A stretch of DNA of 37,827 bases from positions 1-37,827 of the forward strand of contig LSCG01000007.1 of the NCBI GenBank assembly GCA_001577055.1. Direction: 5' to 3'. Both the position numbers and the translations under genes were made by a program. Positions 7,335 through 15,652 of this stretch are shown in pieces (position 1 is the stretch's first letter; the number at the start of each line of letters is the position of its first letter). The notes beneath the pieces were generated by a model that saw only the letters and a program-made list of their open reading frames with translations, was not told the DNA's origin and made no database searches. Source of the stretch: Fidelibacterota bacterium TCS56. GTDB lineage: Bacteria; Fidelibacterota; Marinisomatia; Marinisomatales; TCS56.

Positions 7335-8250
7335 TTGCATAGTCTTGAATATCAGTGATTGATTCCACTCCGTTAACCGACAATTTACGATTAATTCGGC
7401 GCAATAACCCCCGTAAAACTCGCCCCGGTCCCACTTCCGTAAATTGTGCAATACCGGCGCCGGCCATATTGTTTATCGATTCGTACCAGCGCACCGGATT
7501 TTCCAGTTGATCCAGCAGAGCTTTCTTAATTTCATCGCCGCCGGTCACTGGACTGGCGGTAACATTGGCATAAACGGGGATCGACAAGTCTCTAATATCA
7601 GTGGCTTCAATTTTTTCCGCCAGCGCCGTCTTGGCCGGCGACATGAGCGGGGAGTGAAAGGCGCCACTCACATTCAGTTCAACGGCTTTCAGCGCGCCCT
7701 GCTCTTTGGCCAGGGCCATTGCCTGTCGCACTCCATCGACGGATCCCGAGATAACCAGTTGTCCCGGTGCGTTATAATTGGCCGGCACCACCAAAGCTTC
7801 GGCCCCAAGCAGGTTGCAGATTGCTTCTACCTGCTCATCGGCCATTCCCAGGATGGCGGCCATGGTGCCCGGCTGGTCCACGCCGGCTTGCTGCATACTG
7901 GTTGCCCGGATTTTCACCATTTCCAGTCCGGTGGCGAAATCGAATGCACCGGCAATTGCCAGGGCTGAATATTCTCCCAGACTGTGTCCGGCTACCGCCG
8001 CCGGATTAGTGCCCTTGTCCAGCAATAATTTACCCAGAATTACGCTGACAATATAAATGGCCGGTTGGGTATGACGGGTTTGCTTGAGTTCTTCTTCGGG
8101 ACCGCTGAAGCTCAACCGGGCTATGTCCACGCCCAGAATCTCATTAGCCTGATCAAAATAGCGCCGACCCGTTTCGCTGTGCTCGTACAAATCCTGTCCC
8201 ATGCCCACATACTGTGAAGCCTGGCCCGGAAAGATAAATGCGCTTTTCAT
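7327..8250 (-). CDS. fabD: Malonyl-CoA:ACP transacylase
   Basis: Transfers malonyl from CoA to ACP, feeding the condensing enzymes. Motifs are FPGQASQYVGMG at the N-terminus, the nucleophile GHSLGEY (Ser90), the substrate-binding Arg in KIRATSMQ and the catalytic His199 in SGAFHSPLM. Its 307 aa are full length. It starts 7 nt after fabH with GGTGATGAG upstream and overlaps fabG at its end. Order fabH-fabD-fabG-acpP-fabF is the classical arrangement. Confidence 0.96.
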   Translation of the reverse strand: MKSAFIFPGQASQYVGMGQDLYEHSETGRRYFDQANEILGVDIARLSFSGPEEELKQTRHTQPAIYIVSVILGKLLLDKGTNPAAVAGHSLGEYSALAIAGAFDFATGLEMVKIRATSMQQAGVDQPGTMAAILGMADEQVEAICNLLGAEALVVPANYNAPGQLVISGSVDGVRQAMALAKEQGALKAVELNVSGAFHSPLMSPAKTALAEKIEATDIRDLSIPVYANVTASPVTGGDEIKKALLDQLENPVRWYESINNMAGAGIAQFTEVGPGRVLRGLLRRINRKLSVNGVESITDIQDYANE

Positions 8251-8257
8251 GATCTCA

Positions 8258-9235
8258 TCACCATTTCACTAAAATACTGCCCCAGGTATATCCGGCGCCG
8301 AAGGCCGCCAACAGGAGTAAATCACCCTGTTCCAGTTTGCCGTTTTCCACTGATTCATCAATCCCGATGGGGATCGTGGCAGCGGTAGTATTGCCGTATT
8401 TACCAATATTAATCACAACCTGCTCCGCAGTGAACCCACAGCGTCTGGCGGATACATCGATAATTCTTTTATTTGCCTGATGGGGAATGAATAATTTGAT
8501 ATCCTGGCCGGTAAAATTATTACGCTCTAAAAGTTCCAGGCTCACATCCGCCATCCCCTTGGATGCAATTTTAAATACCGCCTTGCCATCCTGGTGGACA
8601 AAATGTTCGTTGTTCTCTACTGTTTCATGGCTGGCCGGTTTCAGGCTGCCGCCGGCGGGCATGTACAGAAATTTTCCGCCGCTGCCGTCCAGGTGCAATT
8701 TGGCATCTAAGACGCCCCGGCCGTCTTCGCTCGGTTCCAGCAGGACGGCCCCGGCGCCATCGCCGAAAAGCACGCAGGTATTGCGATCCTTGAAATTCAG
8801 AATCGAACTCATGGTATCGGCACCGATCACCATCACTTTGGAATATTTGCCTGATTCCACAAATTTAGCCCCCGTTTCCAGGGCGTACAGAAAGCCGGTA
8901 CAGGCGCCGGACAGGTCAAAGCCCCAGGCATTGCGGGCGCCGAGATTATGTTGGATCAGGGCCGCAGTGGAGGGAAACATCATATCCGGAGTGACGGTGG
9001 CGACGATGATTACTTCGATTTCGTCGGCGGAATAACCACTGCGCTCCAGCAGCAGCCGACCGGCAGCGCTGCCCATATCGGCCGTGGCCTGCCCATCGCT
9101 AACCAGGCGCCTTTCGGAAATTCCGGTGCGGGTTCGGATCCATTCGTCGTTAGTATTGACGATTTTTTCTAAATCTTTATTGGTAAGTATTTTTTCCGGC
9201 AGGTATCTGGCGGTGGTTGTAACGGCTGCTTTCAA
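8258..9235 (-). CDS. fabH: 3-oxoacyl-[acyl-carrier-protein] synthase III
   Basis: Initiating condensing enzyme: joins acetyl-CoA (or a branched acyl-CoA) with malonyl-ACP. The Cys-His-Asn triad is visible as SGACTGF (Cys112), IPHQANKRI (His252) and GKYGNTTAAT (Asn282). The N-terminal NDEWIRTRTGISERR is strongly family specific. It has 325 aa. The start overlaps the plsX stop by 4 nt (ATGA). Primer preference (straight versus branched) cannot be read from these motifs. Confidence 0.96.
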   Translation of the reverse strand: MKAAVTTTARYLPEKILTNKDLEKIVNTNDEWIRTRTGISERRLVSDGQATADMGSAAGRLLLERSGYSADEIEVIIVATVTPDMMFPSTAALIQHNLGARNAWGFDLSGACTGFLYALETGAKFVESGKYSKVMVIGADTMSSILNFKDRNTCVLFGDGAGAVLLEPSEDGRGVLDAKLHLDGSGGKFLYMPAGGSLKPASHETVENNEHFVHQDGKAVFKIASKGMADVSLELLERNNFTGQDIKLFIPHQANKRIIDVSARRCGFTAEQVVINIGKYGNTTAATIPIGIDESVENGKLEQGDLLLLAAFGAGYTWGSILVKW

Positions 9236-10236
9236 TTATGTGCTCCCATATGTTCGGCGACACTGTGTTTGATATCGTCAATCAGATTTTTCTCCACGCA
9301 TGACTGGGCGACGCGAATGGAATTTTTTATCGCCTTGGCGCCCGAACTGCCATGACAGATGATACTGACACCATTCACACCCAGCAGTGGTGTGCCCCCG
9401 TACTCTTCGTAATCGAATTGTTTTTTTATGGACTGAAAGATCGGCCGCATGAGTCCGGCGCCCAGCTTGTAACGGGTATTGCTCCCGATCCGGTTTTTAA
9501 TTTCACCGGCGAATATATTGATCCAGCCTTCAGCGAATTTCAGGATCGTGTTACCTACGAACCCATCGCAGACCAGCACCTGGGCTTCGCAATCCAGCAG
9601 GTGGCGCCCTTCCACGTTACCCACAAAATTGGCCAGTTCTTTATTCAGCAACTGATGGGTCTCCTGGTATAATTCACTTCCTTTGTTTGGTTCTTCGCCG
9701 ATATTTACCAGTCCCACCGATGGATCTGAGACATCTTCCACATGACTTAGATAGTCGGCTGCCATCAGGGCAAACTGGAGGATATGATAAGGCTTGGCGT
9801 CTGGATTAGCGCCAACATCACAGATAATTTTCCCGCCTTTCAGCGTAGGTATATAGGCTCCTAAAGCGGGACGGCGCACGCCATATATGCGTCCCAGGGC
9901 GAATAATGAGGTTGACATCACAGCGCCCGTATTACCGGCGCTGATAAAAGCATCGGCATCACCCTTTGCTACCAGCTTGATGCCGGTGACAATTGAGGAA
10001 TCGGGCTTGGTCTTAATAACCCGTGAAGCCCGGTCATGCATGGTCACGACTTCGCCGGCGTGGTGAATGGTGATGCGCTCACTGCTATAATTACCCAGCT
10101 CGCGCTCGATGGCTTCCGTTTGACCAACGAGGATATATTTCAAATCATCCGGGGTTTCAGCCAGAGATTGCTGCACCCCGTCAACCACGGCCCCAGGGGC
10201 GAAATCTCCCCCCATGGCGTCAATGGCCAGTTTCAT
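9232..10236 (-). CDS. plsX: Phosphate acyltransferase PlsX
   Basis: Converts acyl-ACP and phosphate to acyl-phosphate, the acyl donor for PlsY, linking fatty acid synthesis to phosphatidic acid formation at the membrane face. Recognised by the N-terminal MKLAIDAMGGDFAPGAVVDG, the central ISAGNTGAVMSTSLFALGRI and IICDVGAN, and the C-terminal LLGVNGVSIICHGSSGAKAIKNSI. Its 334 aa are full length. It sits between rpmF (13 nt upstream) and fabH (4-nt overlap), the widespread rpmF-plsX-fabH order. Confidence 0.96.
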   Translation of the reverse strand: MKLAIDAMGGDFAPGAVVDGVQQSLAETPDDLKYILVGQTEAIERELGNYSSERITIHHAGEVVTMHDRASRVIKTKPDSSIVTGIKLVAKGDADAFISAGNTGAVMSTSLFALGRIYGVRRPALGAYIPTLKGGKIICDVGANPDAKPYHILQFALMAADYLSHVEDVSDPSVGLVNIGEEPNKGSELYQETHQLLNKELANFVGNVEGRHLLDCEAQVLVCDGFVGNTILKFAEGWINIFAGEIKNRIGSNTRYKLGAGLMRPIFQSIKKQFDYEEYGGTPLLGVNGVSIICHGSSGAKAIKNSIRVAQSCVEKNLIDDIKHSVAEHMGAHN

Positions 10237-10249
10237 TTATCGAACGGTA

Positions 10250-10429
10250 CTATTCCGTCGCAGAAATGACCGGACGGCCACGGTAGTAGCCACAATTAGG
10301 GCAGGCGCGATGTGGCATTTTCGTCTGGCCACACTGAGGGCAACTGCCATAGCTTACATTGGCAGCTTTATAATGGGTGCGACGCTTGCGGCCACGGGCC
10401 CGTGAAATTCTGGTTTTTGGTAGTGCCAT
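10250..10429 (-). CDS. rpmF: 50S ribosomal protein L32 (zinc-ribbon form)
   Basis: A 59-aa protein absent from the ORF track, read on the minus strand from ATG 10429 to TAG 10250. It begins MALPKTRISRARGRKRRTHY and carries a four-cysteine zinc ribbon, CPQCG then CPNCG, the C+ form of L32. The Shine-Dalgarno AGGAAG precedes the ATG at good spacing. It lies between yceD and plsX, exactly where L32 is found in most bacteria, which supports the call. The plus-strand ORF at 10214-10405 is its shadow. Confidence 0.96.
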   Translation of the reverse strand: MALPKTRISRARGRKRRTHYKAANVSYGSCPQCGQTKMPHRACPNCGYYRGRPVISATE

Positions 10430-10455
10430 AATTCTTCCTGATTCTGTAACTATTA

Positions 10456-10953
10456 TCAGTTAAGTAATTTTTTAATTCCGTCCCACCGTTCGTCGGTCGA
10501 ATCCTGCTGACAAGAACAATCGCCCTGATTCAGGTTCTGACCGCAGGTATCGCAAAGGCCTTTACAGCCTGGAGAGCATAAAGTCTTGATTGTTTGATCC
10601 AGATAAATAAACTCAACCAGAATTGATGATAACTCGATCCAGTCCTGATGGGCGGGAAAATATATGAAATCCGCGAGTGGATCGGATTCCATATCCTGAT
10701 CGCCGGTCAGGTAGATCTCCAGATTGGCGTCATGCTGCTGGACAAATTCTGTCAGGCAGCGATCACAGGTTGCAATCGTCGAAAATTCCATTTGCCCGGA
10801 TATTTTATACCCGTCCGCTGCTTCTTTACTGGATAAATGGCAGAGGATTTTATCGCTGGCAAACCTTAGATCACCAATATTTACCTTATCGACCGGTATC
10901 TCAAAAAGCGTATTGTCTAATCCGGTTGCTAATTCGGAACGGTAAAGCTTCAT
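10456..10953 (-). CDS. yceD: YceD/DUF177 family protein
   Basis: DUF177 protein of 165 aa, encoded directly upstream of rpmF as in most bacteria; members have been linked to 23S rRNA or ribosome maturation, but the biochemistry is unsettled. Visible hallmarks are CDRCL near residue 63 and the cysteine-rich C-terminal half CSPGCKGLCDTCGQNLNQGDCSC, a likely second metal-binding cluster. It is the first gene of the fab operon. The start ATG 10953 has only a weak upstream GCGGG. The roughly 100-nt gap upstream holds a bidirectional terminator and presumably the operon promoter. Confidence 0.88.
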   Translation of the reverse strand: MKLYRSELATGLDNTLFEIPVDKVNIGDLRFASDKILCHLSSKEAADGYKISGQMEFSTIATCDRCLTEFVQQHDANLEIYLTGDQDMESDPLADFIYFPAHQDWIELSSILVEFIYLDQTIKTLCSPGCKGLCDTCGQNLNQGDCSCQQDSTDERWDGIKKLLN

Positions 10954-10992
10954 TTTAAACCCGCAAAACTACTCTTTGTTTCTAAGGCATAC

Positions 10993-11032
10993 AAGTTAAA
11001 AAGTGCCTGAGAAAACAGACACTTTTTAACTT
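10993..11032. terminator. Bidirectional terminator-like hairpin between the membrane-protein gene and yceD
   Basis: AAGTTAAAAAGTG and CACTTTTTAACTT form a perfect 13-bp arm pair, extended inward by CTG/CAG. A tracts flank one side of the GC core and T tracts the other on each strand. It follows the stop of the membrane-protein gene by about 20 nt on the minus strand, so it most likely ends that transcript before the yceD-fab operon begins. Confidence 0.7.
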
Positions 11033-11053
11033 AAATAAAACCGATTTGGTTAA

Positions 11054-12229
11054 TTATTTCTCGTCTTCGCTGCCGCCGGCTTCATCAGTATCTGCAGCAG
11101 TATTTTCGTCCTCGTCGGAGGAAACATCACTGTCTTCTCCTTCTGCTTCCTCTTCTTCCGCCAGCTCTTCTTCGTCCTTGCGCTCCAACAGATTGTCATC
11201 ATCGGATTTTTTCTTGAAGATGACAAACATCAGCGTTTCACCCACTGACAGGATCGACAGACCGTAGCCGATGATGGCGGTGAACAGCAGAAAGATGAAT
11301 ATGGCGGTGATTACTCCGGCAATGCTGTGGGTAACGGGCATATCAGCCGCTGCCGCCGGGAACATGTTACAGCTGACGCAACACAGTTTGGGGATTACAA
11401 TATCAGTGGCATAACCGACAATATTACTGAGCTTGGCGCCCATGCTCATAAACCAATCACCACCAAAAACGATGTTGATCAGCTTATAGCCACCGTACCA
11501 GAACAGGCCGAAGATATAGACGGCCAGATAGGTTATGGGCAGTAAAACCAGATGATAGAGAACGATCCGCCAGGGTTGGGACCAGGTAAGCGAATAACTC
11601 TGGAATACCGCTCCCATGGTATCTTCTTCGTAGGCGCTCACAATCGCCGGTGTGTAAACAAAGGAATTGATCAGTACCACCAGCGTATATACCGTGAATA
11701 CCGCGCCGAAGAAATAGAACAGATAAGGCAGGGCAAACAGGAATTCGCCTACGTAGGGAATTTTCCCGACCAGGCTGAATATGGCGGCCATAATCAGGAA
11801 AAAGGCGATAATCAATATGATGCTGATGGAGCTGAAGATTACCGGATGCCAGTGTTTCTTGACATATTTCCAGGCGTCGCCGGAGGAGTAAAATTCATCA
11901 CCCTTCAGTTGTTTGTAGGTTACGCGGGCTACCGCCGTGCAGGACAGGTTTATGGTGAAAAACCAGACGATAATTCCGATCCAGTACACCACCTGGGCGT
12001 ACCACGGGCCGCAGCCGGTGGCATACAGGCAGGGGTACAGCCCGAATTCTTTCCAGGCGGACGCGAAAGACACACCGGTCAAGCCTAATGCAATATAGGT
12101 TAATAACCAGTAAGCGATCCAGCCGCTGATCAGGCCGAACAGGAAAATCATGATTTTCTTGCCGCTCAAGGCCAGCCGCGGGGCACGGAATATATCCCGT
12201 ACATCAAAATGTAAATTCATGGGACCCAT
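11054..12229 (-). CDS. Unknown multi-pass membrane protein with long acidic C-terminal tail
   Basis: I do not recognise the family. The 391-aa protein has about six hydrophobic segments (roughly 26-52, 78-99, 131-154, 164-190, 221-245 and 302-348). They are followed by KKK and then a tail of about 40 residues made almost only of D/E/S/A/G (EEELAEEEEAEGED and similar), probably disordered and cytosolic. A KLCCVSCNMF stretch near 291-300 holds three Cys. The N-terminal FDVRDIFRAPRLALSGKKI looks like an amphipathic lead-in. ATG 12229 is chosen because GGAGAG lies just upstream; an in-frame ATG at 12220 is the alternative. It starts 11 nt after the SPOR lipoprotein gene, so the two are probably cotranscribed. 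No transporter or enzyme motif is visible. Confidence 0.85.
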   Translation of the reverse strand: MGPMNLHFDVRDIFRAPRLALSGKKIMIFLFGLISGWIAYWLLTYIALGLTGVSFASAWKEFGLYPCLYATGCGPWYAQVVYWIGIIVWFFTINLSCTAVARVTYKQLKGDEFYSSGDAWKYVKKHWHPVIFSSISIILIIAFFLIMAAIFSLVGKIPYVGEFLFALPYLFYFFGAVFTVYTLVVLINSFVYTPAIVSAYEEDTMGAVFQSYSLTWSQPWRIVLYHLVLLPITYLAVYIFGLFWYGGYKLINIVFGGDWFMSMGAKLSNIVGYATDIVIPKLCCVSCNMFPAAAADMPVTHSIAGVITAIFIFLLFTAIIGYGLSILSVGETLMFVIFKKKSDDDNLLERKDEEELAEEEEAEGEDSDVSSDEDENTAADTDEAGGSEDEK

Positions 12230-12240
12230 AATTCTCTCCT

Positions 12241-13038
12241 TTAATCTTCCAATCGAATGTGATCAACCCAGGTCTCGTATTGGGTTGATTCAGAAATATT
12301 TGCTGCGATTGCCACGGCGGCAGAATAGCTCTCGAAACTTCCCACCCGCACCCGGTACCAGATTTCATCCGTCTCCTTGAAATATGCTTTTTGAATATAA
12401 GCATCATAACCGGATTCGATCAGGGCTTCGGCGGAATTCTGAGCGTTTTCGAATGTCCGTTTGGCGGATACTTGTATCGTGTAGCGCAGGGGATCCTTGG
12501 GGATCGTAGAACCCGGTGGCGGAGGCGCCGGTTTGCGGTACACAGGTTTTTTAGGTGGTGGCGGTGGAGTCCGGACGACCTTTTCAGGCTCAGGCTCCAC
12601 ATAGGATTCCTCGACCGGAGGCGTGTAGATCGTATCAAAGTCTTCCACCGGCTCCTCGATGGTATCCTCCATAATTTCAGCATCGTCTTCATCTACCAGC
12701 TCTTCTTCACCGCCGATGATTTCAAATTGGAAATTCTGGGTGGAAAGTTCATCACCGAATTCATCCAGGATTACTACTTCAAATTCGTAGGATCCGGGAT
12801 AATCGGGGATGAAACTCATGGCCTGGTCACCTTCGTTGAGTTCCAGGTCTTCGGCTATTAATCGGCTGGCATCGGGCTGTTCGATAATAGACCAGGTGTA
12901 TTCAAAATACCCATCTTCGGCCGGAGCTTCGGCTCGGGCTGACTGATACTCACCAACGATGCCCTCATTCCCGTCATCACCACAACCAGCCAACAACAGG
13001 ATACAGGCAAATATTGCCAGATAATGTTTTAAACGCAT
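12241..13038 (-). CDS. SPOR-domain lipoprotein with PKD-like domain
   Basis: The N-terminal signal peptide MRLKHYLAIFACILLLAGC has a clear lipobox (LAGC), so the mature protein is lipid-anchored at the periplasmic side. Residues about 40-110 (YTWSIIEQPDASRL...FIPDYPGSYEFEVVILDEFGDEL) resemble a PKD/Ig-like fold. Next come an acidic stretch and a proline-rich linker (PPPPPKKP, PAPPPPG). The last about 75 residues, from YTIQVSAKRTFENAQ, form a SPOR domain, which in known proteins binds denuded septal peptidoglycan. The ORF track opens at GTG 13047; I prefer ATG 13038, with GAGGG just upstream at rather short spacing. Septal localisation is inferred from the SPOR domain only. It pairs with the unknown membrane protein downstream. 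Confidence 0.85.
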   Translation of the reverse strand: MRLKHYLAIFACILLLAGCGDDGNEGIVGEYQSARAEAPAEDGYFEYTWSIIEQPDASRLIAEDLELNEGDQAMSFIPDYPGSYEFEVVILDEFGDELSTQNFQFEIIGGEEELVDEDDAEIMEDTIEEPVEDFDTIYTPPVEESYVEPEPEKVVRTPPPPPKKPVYRKPAPPPPGSTIPKDPLRYTIQVSAKRTFENAQNSAEALIESGYDAYIQKAYFKETDEIWYRVRVGSFESYSAAVAIAANISESTQYETWVDHIRLED

Positions 13039-13071
13039 ATCCCTCACACGTGGTTAGGTAAAAATTGTCTC

Positions 13072-13494
13072 TTAAGTACCATGAATTTGATTGGGCGTGA
13101 AGAAAAATGCAATTTCTTTTTCGGCATTGATGTCAGAATCAGAACCGTGAATGGCATTATTCTGGACACTTTCGGCAAAATCCCGCCGAATGGTGCCTTC
13201 GGCGGCATCCGCCGGGTTGGTGGAACCGATGAATTTGCGGAAGCTTTCCACGGCATTTTCATGTGCGATCACCATCACCAGGCAGGGTCCTGAAGTCATA
13301 AACTCAATCAAATCATTGAAAAACGGCTTTTCCTGATGGACAGCATAAAACCCCCGTGCGTCGTTCTGATTCATATGAATCATGCGGGCACCCAGAATTT
13401 CGAAACCGGATTCCAGGATACGGTCGATGATTTTGCCAGTGTATTTCTTGCCGAAAGCATCGGGCTTAATAATTGTAAAAGTTCTATTTCCCAC
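13072..13494 (-). CDS. ndk: Nucleoside diphosphate kinase
   Basis: Transfers the gamma-phosphate between nucleoside tri- and diphosphates through a phospho-His intermediate. The active-site His116 lies in the invariant NNAIHGSDS. The N-terminal RTFTIIKPDAFGKK is the family signature. At 140 aa it is standard. The start is GTG 13494, with GGAG about 7 nt upstream. It lies 33 nt before the SPOR lipoprotein gene and 40 nt after sucD; SucCD makes ATP or GTP and Ndk equilibrates the pool, a sensible neighbour relationship. Confidence 0.96.
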   Translation of the reverse strand: MGNRTFTIIKPDAFGKKYTGKIIDRILESGFEILGARMIHMNQNDARGFYAVHQEKPFFNDLIEFMTSGPCLVMVIAHENAVESFRKFIGSTNPADAAEGTIRRDFAESVQNNAIHGSDSDINAEKEIAFFFTPNQIHGT

Positions 13495-13510
13495 TATTCA
13501 CTCCAAATCT

Positions 13511-13531
13511 AATTCGTAATTCGCAATTCGT
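13511..13531. repeat. Heptamer tandem repeat (AATTCGY x3)
   Basis: AATTCGT-AATTCGC-AATTCGT repeats with a 7-nt period in the 40-nt gap between sucD and ndk. Seen directly. It may be a trace of a simple-sequence or small intergenic repeat; no function can be assigned. Confidence 0.55.
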
Positions 13532-13534
13532 GAT

Positions 13535-14407
13535 TTATTTCAGCGCATCATGCATGGCCAGACCAATTTCCGCCGGACTTTTTACTACGGTAATCCCGGC
13601 GGTCGTCAGAGCCTGCATTTTATCTTTGGCCGTACCTTTCCCGCCGGCGATGATCGCACCGGCATGCCCCATGCGCCGTCCCGGCGGGGCGGTTTGTCCG
13701 GCAATGAAAGACACCACCGGCTTCTCAAATTTATTATCAATAATCCATTGCGCCGCTTCTTCTTCGGCGGTGCCGCCGATTTCACCGATCAGCACTACTC
13801 CTTCCGTATCGTCATCCTCGTGGAAAAAACCCAGCATATCAATGAAATTAGTACCAATGATGGGATCACCACCGATCCCGATGGAAGTGGACTGTCCCAG
13901 GTCATGCTCAACCAACTGGTGGACGGCTTCGTAAGTCAATGTACCGGAGCGTGATATCACGCCGATCGAACCCGGCTGGTGTATAAAACCCGGCATGATA
14001 CCGACTTTGGCCTGCCCCGGGGAGATGATCCCTGGGCAATTGGGGCCGATTAGGCGGGTATGCTTGTCACAGAGGAATCTGTGTATCTGGACCATGTCGT
14101 TGGTGGGAATACCTTCCGTAATACATACCACCAGGTCCAGACCGGCATCAGCGGCTTCCATGATGGCCTCAGCCGCGAAAGCCGGCGGAACAAAAATCAC
14201 AGAAGTATTGGCACCGGTGACTTTTACCGCTTCCGCCACCGTATTGAAAACCGGCCGGTCAATTGCTGTCTGCCCGCCTTTGCCGGGTGTGACGCCACCG
14301 ACGACGTTGGTGCCATAATCGATCATCTGCTGTCCGTGAAATGAACCTTCCTGACCGGTTATGCCCTGGATTAACAGGCGCGTTTCTTTATTTACCAGCA
14401 CACTCAT
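13535..14407 (-). CDS. sucD: Succinate-CoA ligase, alpha subunit
   Basis: Binds CoA and carries the phospho-His in the TCA-cycle conversion of succinyl-CoA to succinate with NDP phosphorylation. Features are the N-terminal Rossmann CoA-binding domain with [31 protein letters not shown] and the active-site GHAGAII (His248). At 290 aa it is full length. The start overlaps the sucC stop by 4 nt (ATGA), as expected for subunits made in equal amounts. Confidence 0.96.
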   Translation of the reverse strand: MSVLVNKETRLLIQGITGQEGSFHGQQMIDYGTNVVGGVTPGKGGQTAIDRPVFNTVAEAVKVTGANTSVIFVPPAFAAEAIMEAADAGLDLVVCITEGIPTNDMVQIHRFLCDKHTRLIGPNCPGIISPGQAKVGIMPGFIHQPGSIGVISRSGTLTYEAVHQLVEHDLGQSTSIGIGGDPIIGTNFIDMLGFFHEDDDTEGVVLIGEIGGTAEEEAAQWIIDNKFEKPVVSFIAGQTAPPGRRMGHAGAIIAGGKGTAKDKMQALTTAGITVVKSPAEIGLAMHDALK

Positions 14408-15576
14408 AACACACCTCCTTGGGCAGCGGCCACCGCTTTGGCGGCGGCGTCCTGCAGACTATCGGCTACGATAAACTTCAACGGCGCTTCTTCCAACAAC
14501 TGAGCGGCTTTCCTGGCATTGGTGCCTTCCAACCGGATAATAACCGGGAGATCAACTTCGATCTCTGTAAGTGCTTTAATGATTCCATTAGCTACCCGGT
14601 CACAGCGTACAATCCCGCCAAAAATATTAACCAGGATGGCTTGCACATTGGGATCATCGATAATCAGGCGGAAGCCATTGGCAACCGTGGCGGCGTTGGC
14701 CACGCCGCCCACATCCAGGAAATTGGCCGGCTCACCACCGTTGATCTTGATGATATCCATGGTGGCCATGGCCAGTCCGGCGCCGTTGACCATACAGCCT
14801 ACATTGCCGTCCAGTTTGATATAATTGAGGCTGAATTTTGCGGCTTTGGCTTCGGCCTGATCTTCCTCGCTGATATCGCGCAGGTCGCGGATTTCCGCGT
14901 GGCGGAACAGGGCGTTGTCATCGAAATTTAATTTAGCATCCAGCGCCATGACCTGATCGTCGCTGGTAACCACCAGGGGGTTGATTTCAATCAAAGAGCA
15001 GTCCCGGGCGGTAAAAACCTGCCAGAGCGCCATAAATATTTTTACAGCCTCCTTAACCTGTTTACCGGTTAAACCCAGTGCGAAGGCCAGTTGACGGGCT
15101 TGATAGGTGCGCAAGCCCAGACCTGGATTGATCCATTCCTTGATTATTTTATCCGGTGTTTCCTGGGCCACTTTTTCAATTTCCACGCCTCCTTCGGTAG
15201 AAACCATAAAAACGTATTCACTGCGACCCCGGTCCAGCACGATCCCGGCATACAGTTCGCGGGCGATATCGACACCGGCCTCAATCAACAGGCGCTGGAC
15301 CTGCTTGCCATCGGGGCCGGTCTGGTGGGTGACAAGATTCATGCCCAGCATTTCCCGGGCGTAGTTGCGGACATCTGTTTCGGAATGTGCCAGCTTGACT
15401 CCACCGCCTTTGCCGCGGCCGCCAGCGTGAATCTGGGCTTTTACCACCGCCAGATCGCCAGGGATTTCATCATACATTTCGACTGCTTCATCGATGCTGA
15501 AGGCCGGATAACCTATGGGAACTGTTACACCGAATTGGCGAAAGATTTCCTTGCCCTGGTATTCATGAATTTTCAC
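14404..15576 (-). CDS. sucC: Succinate-CoA ligase, beta subunit
   Basis: Provides the ATP-grasp nucleotide site of succinyl-CoA synthetase. Recognised by the N-terminal [35 protein letters not shown], the metal-site region [10 protein letters not shown], and the C-terminal [18 protein letters not shown] and RLEGTNA. At 390 aa it is full length. The start is GTG 15576, preceded by GGAGGGACATC. ATP versus GTP preference cannot be decided by eye. A terminator hairpin belonging to the upstream GTPase gene separates the two transcripts. Confidence 0.96.
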   Translation of the reverse strand: MKIHEYQGKEIFRQFGVTVPIGYPAFSIDEAVEMYDEIPGDLAVVKAQIHAGGRGKGGGVKLAHSETDVRNYAREMLGMNLVTHQTGPDGKQVQRLLIEAGVDIARELYAGIVLDRGRSEYVFMVSTEGGVEIEKVAQETPDKIIKEWINPGLGLRTYQARQLAFALGLTGKQVKEAVKIFMALWQVFTARDCSLIEINPLVVTSDDQVMALDAKLNFDDNALFRHAEIRDLRDISEEDQAEAKAAKFSLNYIKLDGNVGCMVNGAGLAMATMDIIKINGGEPANFLDVGGVANAATVANGFRLIIDDPNVQAILVNIFGGIVRCDRVANGIIKALTEIEVDLPVIIRLEGTNARKAAQLLEEAPLKFIVADSLQDAAAKAVAAAQGGVL

Positions 15577-15611
15577 GATGTCCCTCCTGTGGTTTAGCGA
15601 ATTTTTGGCAT

Positions 15612-15641
15612 AAAAAAGGGGAGGGGGAGCCTGGGCTCCCC
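15612..15641 (-). terminator. Intrinsic terminator after the COG2403 GTPase gene
   Basis: On the minus strand GGGGAGCC-CA-GGCTCCCC forms an 8-bp GC-rich stem, followed by CTCCCC and six Ts. It begins 12 nt after the GTPase stop codon. An alternative pairing of the first GGGGAG with the second CTCCCC would place the stem directly against the T-run. It should insulate sucCD from upstream transcription. Confidence 0.75.
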
Positions 15642-15652
15642 ATCCGGTAATA

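Noticed and set aside
11046-11267. Ser-rich 73-aa plus-strand ORF
   Set aside because: Serine runs are simply the reverse complement of the Asp/Glu-coding tail of the membrane protein.
13511-13531. Phase-variable simple repeat controlling ndk
   Set aside because: Only three imperfect heptamers, in the gap and outside the Shine-Dalgarno/start region; too short to support phase variation.
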